Positions 1 through 10,977 of a DNA stretch of 64,000 bases are shown one piece after another. This stretch comes from Kalaharituber pfeilii (taxonomy: Eukaryota; Ascomycota; Pezizomycetes; Pezizales; Pezizaceae), in assembly GCA_015179045.1 (NCBI GenBank), contig WHUZ01000006.1:992001-1056000 (forward strand), given 5' to 3'. A program made the translations under genes and the position numbers. How positions within the stretch are numbered: position 1 is the first letter of the stretch; each line of letters begins with the position of its first letter. The notes beneath the pieces were generated by a model, which did no database searches, was not told the DNA's origin, and worked only from the letters and a program-made list of their open reading frames with translations.

Positions 1-410
1 GCCATAGGCTTGAGACTACCAATGCTACTTGTTATGGATCTCGTACCCGGGACGTATGTAATTGCAATTGAAGCGGCCGTAAGTAGCAAAGGAGCTCATC
101 TCCAACAATACGTATGGCATACATATCAACATACGTGGTCTATGTCAATGCCATAGACTCGAGACTACCAATGCCATCTCGAAATTTGTGGAATTAACCG
201 TGCTTCCAAGACCCTGAAACAAAAGTCCCCATATCTAATCCGCGGCAAAATCAGGCTCTTTTAGTTACCACTGTTTAGTTCGAAGAGATGACCTCGTTAA
301 ACGCTACTATTATCCGCTGCAAAGCACGTGCAATTGATATTCTATCCACATGCAGCTTTACTATATTATTACAAGCCTCAAATAAAGTACAGTACCTAGA
401 CAAAAGTGTA

Positions 411-773
411 CTCGTTCCAAGCATTTAGTGATGCAGGTGGGGGCCAAGTTATAGGCCATGCGAGTGGCCTGTGAGCAGGTGAGGATAAGGTCTTTTTTTT
501 TTTTTTTTTTTTTTTTTTGTTTCACGTGACCCCGCATGCAGCTGTCCGCCATGGCAGGGCGAGGATAAGGTCTGTACCTGACTCTGGGAGCAAAATTGTA
601 TGAAAAATACCCGCCAGTTAGTCTCGTAACCAGACGCTGACTAAGCGGACTTTCATGCATGGGTGTTGCTCCGCTTAGACTACCCGCCAGTAGCAATATC
701 CATCCCCGATCCGGTAGACTTTTCTCGCACGGCCGTAACAGCCCCACCTGCATCACTAAATGCCAGTAACGAG
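411..773. mobile_element. MITE-like element C with TA target duplication
   Basis: Inverted arms are visible at about 409-442 and 742-775. They share the core GCATTTAGTGATGCAGGTGG, and both outer ends begin CTCGTT next to a TA dinucleotide. This is the pattern of a non-autonomous Tc1/mariner-type miniature element. There is no transposase inside; the 178-codon minus-strand frame across it encodes a lysine run from poly(A) and is not a gene. A second, later insertion (494-560) lies within it. The stretch just outside the right arm (773-836) reappears inverted at 1384-1441, so the true ends may be wider than given. Confidence 0.55.
494..560 (-). mobile_element. Ultrashort poly(A)-tailed retro-insertion, copy 1
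   Basis: Read on the minus strand, a body of about 42 bases starts GCCCTGCCATGG, ends GGGGTCACGTGAAAC and runs straight into a poly(A) tail, seen as T on plus at about 494-518. It is flanked by perfect 13-base direct repeats, GAGGATAAGGTCT, at 481-493 and 561-573. A tail plus a target duplication of this size is the signature of target-primed reverse transcription. Copy 2 is at 3766-3827 and starts at the same base. The body is too short to encode anything, so a LINE-type machinery acting in trans is inferred. Confidence 0.75.
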
Positions 774-2957
774 TATGCCACCCCCTCACTATGCAATATT
801 GGGAAATGCGCATATGCACTGCATTGACATTTGTGATGCAATAGGAAAAATACCAGTAGATCAAGCCCTCATAACCAGAACACTCTGAATATCTCATAAC
901 TAGAATACCATGATTAAGGGAAAAATATTAAACCTAACTCTAATACATATGCAAACTGTCGGATAAAATATACCTAAATTTCAAGGCAAAAGAAATCAGC
1001 TAAACATGCATCAACAGAAGACTACATCAGCAGAATACTGTACTAGCAACATGTCTCTCAAGAAAAGGTTCAGGCCACTCAAATACCCCAAAGCTGCTCA
1101 ACTCCGAGCCCCTTTCCACTAATACTTAGATATCAGCCCTTCGCCTTCATTACTGCTGCAACCTATGTGGCATACTTATAGAGTGCCTTGAAACCGCCTG
1201 GGGGATCTGCTGATTCCAGCAATCATTTAATTTTTCCGCTGGTGCCGGTTTGATATCATTGAACTATAGTGAACTCAAATCTGGAATACCATATATACTG
1301 TATTTACAGCATACACGTGTCCAGTATCATAGAATTACTCTTGATGATGCAAAAGGCAATCTCTTCCTATTGAATATACAGAGGTCAATGCAGCGCATAT
1401 GCGCTTTTCCTATTATTGCATCGTGAGGGAGTGGCGTACACTTTTTTCTAGGCACTGTATTAAGCTTTTTAAACCACTGCATTCTCCATGCGTACCAGTC
1501 CCGTAGTAGTAACGAGCGTATGGGTAACGAGGCAGCATCCTGGTACTTTTCCCCGGCACCAAGTTTACAGTTTTAGCACTCAATAACTTACAGAATATAT
1601 CTCTGATATTCTAGACCAAATTAATAGTGCTGATTCTGAACCTAAAGGAAAAAAATGCAAAAAAGCAACATCTATAGCATCTATAGCTGTATCACCTCGA
1701 TACTCTGTAAAATAACTCCCCTCTAAATGCCTACAAGCAGATACCCACTTGCTGCAACACTTCACCTGCTCGATCAATAGCGGCAATGGTACTACCAGTG
1801 CTATATTACAGTACAATACATGGCTTGAAAAAGCTCTACCTCTACAATATAGTGCTGTACGTTCCTGTACTAAGATATTACACACAACTGAGATATTGTG
1901 CATTGCCCAGATGCCACAACAAAAAATTCCTGTGAGTGAAAATAGTCCTCAAGTGCGCTGAAATTGAAGCCAGAGCATGGAAGAATATATGGAATTATCT
2001 TCCATATATTTATTAGGATATGAGTAGTGACCTATTTGATATGTACCAAATGCTATGCTAGGTATACTCTGAGTTTCCCAGTGTTGATGATCCTAACTGA
2101 GATCTTATTCATTTGATCTATACTCTATTACCTATGCTGAGGAAGCATAGCTAGTTTGGTCGTGTTTGGCCATGTCATGGAGTCACCACGACCATAGAGT
2201 GAGCAGCCTGCCTATGTTAGGTATGCCATACCGTGACTATGTTTTTCAGCTGCTCAAAACCATTAGCCAGTACCACTAGATGTTATAAAATATCTTCTTA
2301 TGTATCTGTTTGTATCTGTAGCTTTAATGTGTGTGTACACATCAGTTGTACTCCGTAACAGTACAGTACTTATAATGTATACCTGCGGCAAGCGATCAAT
2401 GATATTTAAAAAAAAAAAAGAAAAAAAAAGAAAAAAAAAGGAAAATGTATGCCTACATAAGCAAAAACGTAGCCTTGATTTGACAGTCCCACTCTATATA
2501 TTAATCTATATGCCTATACTTCATGCCGATTTCGAGACTGTGTACAGCTCGTATAGCACTATACGATGATGACGCAATTATTGCTGTTGTATATCGCATG
2601 TATATAATGCCACATATCTGACATATCTGACATAGGCGGATCTCATTATGACAGCTGTCCGGATGCTTCTGACATAATAAAAATTGGACGCTATCATGAA
2701 ATTTGGACTGGTCTTATAGACATCCACAGCCAACCATACGAAAATATGCTAGTTCATGCCAAATACTGCATAGCGCCTAATATGCAATGATCCCCTGTCC
2801 AGATACTTATTTTTTCGACTAGTATAAAAAGATAAACATATCAAAGTATCAAATAAAATCAAAGTAAATTGGAAATATTTGGTGCATTCAAAAATGTCTC
2901 TTCCACGCTTGATATTATCCATACATGCTGCTGATATTATCAAGTTCAAAGGAAGTA
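774..2957. other. Gene-poor repeat debris
   Basis: No convincing gene was found. The minus-strand frame at 1580-1903 (107 codons) has balanced composition and could be a transposon relic, but I recognise no domain. An A-rich run with scattered G lies at about 2408-2441. Positions 1384-1441 are a diverged inverted copy of 773-836. Confidence 0.5.
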
Positions 2958-3347
2958 CCGTATTAACTCACATAAGAGCAAGAAAACAAACGCGCGCTAG
3001 TTCGGTCTTGGCAAACCTCTCAGCGCCAGTGCGCGTGTATCAAGCACGGGCACGTAATGATCCCCGAATTACCGCGATGCTAACCTCAACACCACGGAGA
3101 TTGATATATGAAGGAAATGCGAAAAATGCAATGCGCAAATGCGCAAATGCGTCGCAGTCGCACAATGGCTATATGAGCTACATAGAGAATTAGCGAGCAT
3201 CACTAGTCAAGTGTCTTTTTGGCCTGGCGGACGGTAATCTCTGCGTTTTCTACCTCCGTTACAGAGTAGAGAAGCTGGAGATTAGCCATGCCAAGATTGC
3301 ACGAACAGCGCGCGTTTGTTTTCTTGCTCTTATGTGAGTTAATACGG
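2958..3347. mobile_element. MITE family A, copy 1
   Basis: Terminal inverted repeats of about 43 bases begin CCGTATTAACTCACATAAGA at 2958 and return as the reverse complement ending at 3347. TA lies immediately outside both ends (2956-2957 and 3348-3349). This is the Tc1/mariner type of target duplication. The element is non-autonomous: its internal frames are not genes. A copy of element family B fills about 3118-3262. Its left 150 bases match the left end of copy 2. Confidence 0.85.
3118..3262 (-). mobile_element. MITE family B copy nested in family A copy 1
   Basis: This piece carries the family B internal segment (GGCCTGGCGGACGGTAA near 3220) and the terminus CTACCTCCGTTAC ending at 3262. 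The opposite end has merged into short CGCAAATG repeats, so its outer boundary is approximate. It matches 6571-6782 and 50034-50269. Confidence 0.6.
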
Positions 3348-3765
3348 TACTCTAGTAGCATTAATCCAAGAAACATTAACTGGCGTTTGTGTGGGCATTC
3401 AAGTTGCATATTCATAGTGATGTTAATGATTATGAAGTGACATTCCTGCATCACGTGGAGTTCTATTCTAAACAGCTCTTGGTACACTTTGGGGTTACCG
3501 TATTCACTCACTTAAAAGGTAAAACACAAACGCGCGCTATGGTGGTCTTGGCAAGCCTCTTAGTGCACGTGTATTACGCCCGGGCACGTGATTGTCCCCG
3601 ATTTACCGCGATGCTAACCTCAACACCATGGAGACTGATATTATGAAGGATCTGAGTGCAGAAGTAGGAGATTGGATCAGGGTGATAAATAGACTGGCTT
3701 TTGGGTGCTGGGGTGTTAACGAAATCATCATTATACCATAGGTACCTACACTAGAGCATCATGAT

Positions 3766-3827
3766 GCCCTGCCTTGGCGAACAGCTGCATGCGGGGTCAC
3801 GTGAAATAAAAAAAAAAAAAAAAAAAA
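3766..3827 (+). mobile_element. Ultrashort poly(A)-tailed retro-insertion, copy 2
   Basis: A body of about 42 bases starts GCCCTGCCTTGGCG, ends GGGGTCACGTGAAAT and is followed by a poly(A) tail. Perfect 13-base direct repeats AGAGCATCATGAT flank it at 3753-3765 and 3828-3840. Compared with copy 1 the body differs at about three positions and has the same 5' base, so random 5' truncation of a longer LINE does not easily explain both copies. It lies inside family A copy 2 and is therefore younger than that element. Confidence 0.8.
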
Positions 3828-3994
3828 AGAGCATCATGATTTCTTCTATTCTTAAATAACCCACAAGTTACTGAAACTCAGGTCAATGAGTTAGCAGCTA
3901 AGCTCTCGCAAACCCCCTATCGATCGAATGCAATAAAAAAACGGCCCGGACCATGTAGGCAACCTATTGCAGTAAGGTCACATTGGGTCCCTGT

Positions 3995-4161
3995 GTAACG
4001 GAGGCAGAAAGTTACCGCCCGCCAGGCCAAAAAGACACTTACTAGTCCTCTGCGTACTGTAGCTCATATATCACTCATTTATGCGACTGCGACGCCATCG
4101 GCTGTCGCATATCGCCCGCGTCATTTGCGCATCCCGCCTACGGTTGCGGTGAGCCCGTAAC
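3995..4161 (+). mobile_element. MITE family B copy nested in family A copy 2
   Basis: It begins GTAACGGAGG and ends GGTGAGCCCGTAAC. The interior matches the copies at 50034-50269 and 6571-6782, including GCCAGGCCAAAAAGACACTT and the GGCTGTCGCATATCGCC block. No clear target duplication remains at this site. Confidence 0.7.
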
Positions 4162-4271
4162 ACCAATATTGCACCAAAGAGCGCGCTCGCGCGATTAATT
4201 GCGGCTGAAGTTCTCCCAAGACCACACTAGCGCGCGTTTGTGTTTTACCTCTTAAGTGAGTGAATACGGTA

Positions 4272-5175
4272 CGTCGTTTTACCCTTGTTGATTTGAAGTA
4301 ATTTCTGCTGGGGTATGTACAGGGTTGCAAAATCCCTCTATTCAGAGGAATTGTTGGCCCGTGCCCAAATAGTTTTACAGCAACAGCGGAGCCCCGCTCA
4401 AGATGCAGTGTTGTTAATCATACAAGTACTCCGCGCACCGTTGTGGCGGTGATGCACACTATTTCAACCTGATCGATGCTTTGAAATCGGTCAGTACTTC
4501 AAGATAATACTAGTAGAGAGGATGCGATTTAAAGCTGGCCTTATTCCAAATCTTCCGACCAAGCTCAAGAGGGCAAAGCGGGCAAAATATAGAGTTGGCT
4601 CTGTGATTTCAGGATGCGATTTTGCTGGGGCTCCTTGACACTGTTGACAAGGGAGTACTGTCTGGCTCTATACGTGAAAAAGATGTAATCATATGCACTG
4701 TTTTACATGTCAACTTCCATTTATGCACTCCACAATGCTGTCTGAGCATTTACTAATAGTGTATCCGCAGCCCCAAGCATCCTGATGGCAAAAATGCAGG
4801 CGCATTTTCCAGTCCTGTAGCTGAATAGGTTGTAGAGTTCTCGTGTGGCATGGAGTCCGTACGTTCGTAAATTTGATTTTTGTGCGAGTTTGTATGTAAA
4901 GTCACAGGGCAAAAGAAAACGCCCACCTTTGCATAATCTTTGGGCCTGTATGCATAATCTTTAGGCCTATGCTTAATTAAGACATACACGCACGTGTCTT
5001 AGATATAAACGCGCGTAGATCTCACAACATTGCGGAATTCTGAGCTGGAGATGATTTTCATGATTAGGGGATAGAAAAATATAAAGTTGACTCCTAAAGG
5101 GGACCGGAAGTCAAGAAAAAATCTACAACCACCTACAGGTAACTGACAGCCAAATTTACAAAATCCTGCCTAATA
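4272..5175. other. Gene-free stretch with short tandem duplication
   Basis: No gene was recognised. A 21-base unit, TGCATAATCTTTGGGCCTGTA and its variant, is repeated in tandem at about 4929-4970. Positions 4892-4937 match 7034-7083 in inverted orientation and may be an arm of the transposon that follows. Confidence 0.4.
4892..4937. repeat. Inverted-repeat arm flanking the transposase relic
   Basis: About 45 bases, including GGCAAAAGAAAACGCCCACC, reappear as the reverse complement at 7034-7083, on the other side of the transposase pseudogene. Only a few mismatches and a small insertion separate the arms. They may be subterminal inverted repeats of the same element; I could not find a clean outer end or a target duplication. 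Confidence 0.5.
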
Positions 5176-6502
5176 ATGTCAACTCAAGCTGCTGCCTCCT
5201 CAGCCAATACTGCTGGCACTTCTACCTCCAGTGCCGCCGCTTCTACCTCCAGTGCCGCCGCTTCTACCTCCAGTGCCGCCGCTTCTACCTTCAGTACTGC
5301 CTCTTCTACCTCCAGTGCCACCTCTTCTACCATCACTGCCGCTCCTAAGAAGCAGATGACCGACTTTGAAAAGTCAAATTGTCCTTCTGTATAAACAAGG
5401 GTTGTCATTTCAACAGATTGCGAATCAAATAGGTCGGCCTAAGAGTACTATTCGAGATTTTCTTAAGCATTACAAAGGAGCGAGATACTGCTGAAAATGC
5501 ACCTAAGAGTGGAAGACCAAAAAAGCTAAATGAGAATGTTATGGACTGTATCACTGCTTTACTTGATAGTGATCCATCTCTATCAAAGCTCTCTCTACAG
5601 AAACATTTAAAAGAAAATCGAGTTATCAAATTGACTCATGAACCCTCGATTAGAACCTCCGGCTTAAGGGCTATCGGATGTGGAGAGCTAGAAAGAGACC
5701 TAAATTAACTCCCATCCATGCTGCAGCAAGTTAGCTTGGGCCCTGGAGAGAAAGGATTGGACGAAGGAAACCTGGGCAAAGTATGTTTGGTCTGATGAAT
5801 GCAATGTTGAGAGAAGTAAAGGTGGTGGTGTGAAGTGGATATGGAGGAAGAATAGAGAGGAGCGATATGCTGTAGAAGCAGTGGACCCTAGCAGGTAATT
5901 ATCTAGTTATTCTCTGACACAGAATGGCAGCATTGGCTCCCTAGATAGCCATTGACGGACTTTGGCAAACTTTACTAACATTCATATTACAGGACAGCTA
6001 GAGATATTAGTGTCAGGTGTAGGGATGCTTCTGAGGGGATACACTTGGATACCTATGGGCTTTGAAATCAGGATGCCTTAATGCTGTGAAGTATTGTGAA
6101 ATACCTACACACATACTCCCTGATGTTAGCTTGGAGATGCTAGAGGACAATAATATTCCCGACCCAGTCTTCATGCAAGATAACTCACCCATTCACACCT
6201 CCACGCTGGCCAAAACTTACTTCAAGGATGACGGTTGGAAGGTTGCCGACCATCCTGCATACTGCCCAGATCTCAATCCTATCGAACTCGTTTGGGCATG
6301 GATGAAGCGTGAAGTTCACAAGCGATTTCCTCATCTTGTGAATATAACTGGTGGAGTGCCGGCCATAAGGGAAGCATTGATAGATACTTTGAATGCTGTT
6401 TGGAAAGATATTCCTAGTTCACTTTTCAGTGCACTCTACAAGTCTATGCCTAAGCAAGTTGCTGCAGCCATTAAGGCTGAAGGCTGGTACACCAAATACT
6501 AG
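5176..6502 (+). pseudogene. Decayed Tc1/mariner-type transposase
   Basis: The N-terminal frame starts at 5176 with a Ser/Thr/Ala-rich stretch made of 24-base tandem units (about 5217-5330), then meets a stop at 5392-5394. Helix-turn-helix-like coding continues in other frames (for example QQIANQIGRPKSTIRDFL near 5411-5465, then SGRPKKLNENVMDCI near 5510), so at least two frameshifts are present. A conserved YVWSDE-like segment lies near 5780-5800, and a GT-AG intron is likely at 5895-5992. The last open frame, 6062-6502, holds the DDE_3 catalytic C-terminus: FMQDNSPIHTS, then PDLNPIELVW, the usual D-34-E arrangement of Tc1-like enzymes. With stops and shifts it cannot make a full protein. It shows which superfamily could have moved the TA-flanked miniature elements nearby, though their ends were not matched to it. 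Confidence 0.85.
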
Positions 6503-6570
6503 ATCCATTGGTTAGTCTGCTGGTTCCTATCTTTTTCTTTAGCATTCTATGTGGAGTTTTTTTAGAGGCT

Positions 6571-6782
6571 GTTACGGGCTCACTGCAACCGTAGGCAGGC
6601 AGTCAGTAAATACATGAAATACACATATGCGCCGTAAGCAATATACGATAGCCGGAACGGCGTCGTAGTCGCATACAATAAATGAGGGCTATATTAGCTA
6701 CGCAGAGGACTAGCAAGCATCGCTAGTCAAGATCTTTTTGGCCTGGTAGACGGTAACTTTCTACGTTTACCACCTCCGTTAC
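6571..6782 (-). mobile_element. MITE family B, near-complete inverted copy
   Basis: It runs from GTTACGGGCTCAC at 6571 to CCACCTCCGTTAC ending at 6782. Flanking bases are AGAGGCT on the left and AGAGGCA on the right, a target duplication of about seven bases with one mismatch. It is opposite in orientation to the copy at 50034-50269. There is no coding capacity. It lies just downstream of the transposase relic. Confidence 0.75.
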
Positions 6783-8008
6783 AGAGGCAATACCTTTGGT
6801 AGGAGAGATGGCATGTTTGGCAGAAGAGACGAACTTTATGGATAGGGTGGATTTTTTTTTTTTTTATGTAGATATAGTTATAGATAGGTGGCTATATACT
6901 AGTTGTTAACCTTAAATCTTCTTCAAGGGTCGTCTGCATATATTTCTTTACCCAATGTCAAATTCAACTCCGCTTTGAAATTCCTTGTTGGCGTTAGTGG
7001 CGGTAAAAGCGCGTACGTAGGTCTAGACATCAAATTATGCAAATTTAGGTGGGCGTTTTCTTTTGCCATGTGACTGTATGTACAGTGGGATTTTTTCTGT
7101 AGGTTTGTAGGAACCACCGCAACTGAAAAAACGCATTTATATTAAAGCCAGTCTGGCTGGCCTCTGACCCCTGCTGGCTTTATCACTAGTGTGTTGAACA
7201 AGGAGCCTTATCGTCGTGCCAGGGTCCCTGCAAATAGGGCCAGTTGACATTGCATTCTCTCTAATTACCCAAAAAGGACTGATCTTGCTCAAAAGTTGGT
7301 AGATTGTTCGAACGCCGATTGATGCACTTCTGCATCCACTCTTCTATTCAAGAGCCCAATAACCAATTGCAATTAAATAACACCAATATTCTGTGTCATA
7401 CGTGGAAATCCAAACCAATCAACTGAAGAGAAGTTTCATTGCTGTCGTGTAATCGTTTAACGGGTTGCTAATCGGGTATGGATTGAGAGTCCTGTGTAAC
7501 ATTGCATCAATGGTGACTTCAATCTAAGCTTGTCGAAGCATTCTTGTGCTGACCGGGCCGCGTGAAATATAAATGCTATAGCTAATGCGCTGTACGAAAC
7601 CACTTGTGCCGCCTCGTTGCGTAATACAAGCTCTGCTGCTTTGTCCCCGCTCAATTGAGACTAGCCTTTTATACCTGTTGTGAGGCGTCTCGGGTTAATG
7701 ATGTTATAATATTTTTTTGAGTTTTATATAGCATAGTCGACATTCATGTGTCTCCAATGGCGGCCCCAGACCTTGCATGTCTATATCACCTCTCAGTGAC
7801 CTGAGAGGAAAACGGTCCTGGGACTCCAACCTCATGCACGTTACTGTAGCATATAAATATAAAGAGCATCCGCCCTTCATGTCTTGTTATAATCCCAATG
7901 ACAAAGTCTTAGCCACACTGCTTGATTCATTAAATTCCTCGAACAGACCTGAAGCTTCAAAGTCTACTCACTTCAATTGGTGGCGGCTAGTGGTGATAGC
8001 TTGTCACC
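6783..8008. other. Gene-free stretch upstream of the DUF2306 gene
   Basis: No gene was supported. It contains an oligo-T run near 6851-6864, the second inverted arm (7034-7083) and the promoter region of the gene starting at 8009. The frames at 7457-7654 and 7777-8094 have no recognisable content, and the second overlaps the true start in another frame. Confidence 0.4.
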
Positions 8009-9400
8009 ATGAGCACAAACGACATGACATCAACCAAAAGCGAGGGGAGCAGGTCGAATCTGAGTCGGGGAAACGTTGTGGTCAGAGCCCTTAGCAATGC
8101 TACCTCGTTCATGGGATTCAAGAAATCTTACAACTTTGTTCTCTGTAAGTCGTCAACTCCCTAAACGCAAACCACTTGCATTATTTCACCTCAGTTTTTG
8201 TTATCAATATCATAAACTGTCATGTGGATGCTCATCACTGTGATCTTAAATGTGTGTAGGGTTCATATTCTGTGGCGCAATGCTTGGATTCGTTCTGGCC
8301 AGATTCTCGTACATCAATGTACGCCCAGAGACATTGGCTCCTGGGCACTGGTACTGGTACCGTCAGGACTTTTACAGAGGTTCGTATACCACAGCCCCAG
8401 AGTCTGAGTTTGGAAGAAGTAGCACTAACCCAGGTGTCCTTAAGTTGGCTTAACTATGCATCTTGCCGCAATCCTTCCATGTGGTGTTCTTTGCATATTC
8501 CAGTTTATCCCCCAAATTCGTTACTTATATCTCACAGTCCATCGCATCAACGGTTACATCATTTATGCACTCCTGATAGTGAGCACATTTGGTGCTCTAA
8601 TGCTTACCCGGCCGGCCCTTGGTGGTACTCTAGCGACGCAATTAGCAACGGTATGGCTGAGCTTTGTGACAATCACATCAGCAGGATTTGCGTACTACAA
8701 TATCAAGCGTCTTCAAGTTGATCAGCACAGAAAATGGATGCTGCGGACCATGTTCTATATGGCAAGCATCATCACAGTTCGGATTCTCGGCATTGCCATA
8801 ATGGACATCCTTTTTAAATACGTAAAGTATAAGAAATACTTTACTGTTTGGAGTTGTGATGAGCTGCAGTTCACTGTTGTGCAACAGTACGGGGTGCCTG
8901 AAGAATACTTTTCCATGTCGTATCCACTTTGTGCACCACTCGGAAACGGGACAAGCCCCCAAGAGGCTGCAGCAATTGCGATGGGCCGTTTGGAATATAC
9001 GGCGGTCCTGGCCAGTTCTGCTGCAGATGCACCCCCAGAGATGCATGGAAGCGCTTTACGATGGACTTATGCCGGCACCTTGTGGTGGGGACTGTTGATA
9101 CATATGATTGGTGTTGAAATATATGTATGCCGTCAAGCTCAGCTCCCTATATATAAGGTATATCCCTGATCGTAAGCTCAGAGTAGCTGACAATGAGCAA
9201 TCTAGATTCGGCTCACTCCGGGCGAGGATAACCGCCTCAGACAATACTCGTATGAACGCCAGCTGGAGGCAGGAAATACCAGAAAACCTGGGAATGCAGG
9301 AACAACAAGAGATCGGTTGGGCGACCCAGGAGATTTTCCACATCAGTTTAGGCAAAAGACTGCGACCGCCACAGAAGGAAACACCGCAGGATCCGATTAG
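8009..9400 (+). CDS. DUF2306 multi-pass membrane protein
   Basis: Predicted 376 aa from four exons: 8009-8144, 8260-8379, 8445-9124 and 9206-9400. The start ATG sits in a good context (TCACCATGA). The protein has a short polar N-terminus, then several hydrophobic helices. Family-typical segments are visible: APGHWYWYRQDFYR before the second intron, then the HLAAILPCGVL helix, HRINGYIIY, and YYNIKRLQVDQHRKWMLR in the middle. The last exon carries IRLTPGEDNRLRQYSYERQL, which matches the conserved C-terminal tail of fungal DUF2306 proteins only when the 9125-9205 intron is removed. The family is membrane-embedded and of unknown function. I see no catalytic motif. Splice sites were chosen by frame continuity; total length is a whole number of codons. 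Confidence 0.85.
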
Positions 9401-10929
9401 TGGTTTAGTTTCGAATTCCTGCGAAACAGTACAGCCTTAAGTTGTTACAAGTGATGGAGATTCTGGTTCGGCTCTGTGTGGAGAAAGGTCATAATTTCGT
9501 GAATTACACCTGAGGCAGTCGACATGTCTTGTGGAGAATACTTTAGAGGAGGCAGTTGATGCTTTGAAGTGGAGGATCATGGGGAAATGGGTGAGACGGT
9601 AGCTGGACGGGACGGGGTATATTCTCATGGATGGGGGTCCTTCTTTATAAGTATAATATATTATGTATATGCGCTATGCTCTTATTGCCTATGACTTGAA
9701 ATGAAGTACAGCATGCATGCTGGTTCTATTGTCAATGAGTGTGCTGGTACGTACTGAAGTGTGATGATAGGTTCTTCGTCTCATGGCCTTCTTACATCTC
9801 TGGTGGCCATGGCCACGTTACCCGTCCTTTCGAAGCTCAGTAGCAGCTATTTACATTCCTCGAACGTATACGTTGGCTTGAGCATCAGTTGACGCCGGCA
9901 TCGGTCGGGAGGAAGTTGGGGGGGGTCTGGGGCACAGGCTCGTTAATCCCAGCCTCGGCCACAGTTGGTCAATTAACCAAGCTTTGCAGTTGCCAAGCCT
10001 TGCGATGCCCGCTTGGGAGGCCAGCGATAGAATACAGTATCTTTTGACTTGCGTTGCCGCCGCAGCTGGGATGCCCCCAGGCACGACACCCCTGGAAAGC
10101 AGCCAATTCAGATGCAAGTCTGCAGCCCTCTCAAATACTGCTCTCAATCCCCTTCGCAGCTCTCTTTGCAATCGGTCACTGGATATCGGCATGTTCGTTG
10201 CGGTTTTATTCTAACACACACCCCATCTAGTATGATATCTGGGGCCCGGCCGTGGACAGGTTTCTGGTGCTAGGCTGTGAATCTACAAGATCGCTGTGCA
10301 GATTCAATTACAAGCTGGTCAACGATGCATGATATGGATCAGCAGCCCCGCGGGGTGCTAACAAAACTGGATCAATATCCGCCAATTGCGTTCCAGCGTA
10401 CGCTGCAAATTGCGGCCTGTGTCTCGCTAAGTTATCATACGCGCCCCGGGCCCGGCAGACAACATCGGGCATCTTAGAGCGTAGGTATGTTAGGAACGGC
10501 AGAGGGGCTATTTATCTTCCAATATATTGGGTCGTATCCTTCTGCTGGAAGCGTTCCAACGAAGCAGGTAAAAGGCTCGACTGTTTGGGCATGCACACGA
10601 TTCTTGCTTTGCTCCCCATTTAACATGCTTCTAATATTCTGGCGAAGTTCTTAAAATAAATAGCATGTGATTCTGTACCGGAAATCTGCTGCTCACGCTG
10701 TTTGGTAAACATTGCAACGGAACTTACTGACTGTGTCAGGACGGGAACACAGTTGATCTATCACAAAGCTACTCCAGATTAGCTCCTTAAATTCCGTTCA
10801 GATTCACCAAACTTGGACGTGTCTCGGATAGGTCGGTTTTTCACTCACGCTCGAGCTGTTCATCCTGTTGTCCAAAAGATGACAGCCTTCCACTTTATAC
10901 GCTGCTAACTTGCATTCTCTGAACTATAT
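9401..10929. other. Intergenic, no gene seen
   Basis: Open frames here (for example 9851-10192 minus and 9984-10273 plus) overlap one another on both strands, lack recognisable domains and look like chance frames. A G-run lies near 9914-9926. The 3' part should contain the promoter of the gene at 10978. Confidence 0.4.
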
Positions 10930-10959
10930 CTCCCCCCCCCCCCCCCCCTCCCTCCCTTA
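10930..10959 (+). promoter_or_regulatory. Poly-C / pyrimidine tract just before a start codon
   Basis: A run of 17 C (10932-10948) extends into TCCCTCCCTTAG and stops about 20 bases before the ATG at 10978. CT-rich tracts near transcription starts are common in filamentous fungi. Because it ends in TTAG it could also be the polypyrimidine tract and acceptor of a 5'UTR intron. Homopolymer length may be unreliable. Confidence 0.5.
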
Positions 10960-10977
10960 GAAAACCAGTAATATCTA

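Larger units (their letters stand above)
3498..4269. mobile_element. MITE family A, copy 2
   Basis: Terminal inverted repeats start CCGTATTCACTCACTTAAAA at 3498 and mirror at the end at 4269, with TA outside both (3496-3497 and 4270-4271). The element is longer than copy 1 because it contains a poly(A)-tailed retro-insertion (3766-3827) and a family B element (3995-4161). The left interior, which includes CCGCGATGCTAACCTCAACA, is shared with copy 1. No transposase is encoded. Confidence 0.85.

Noticed and set aside
361..897. A 178-codon minus-strand open frame
   Set aside because: It runs through a poly(A) insertion and inverted repeats of a MITE, giving a lysine run; no domain.
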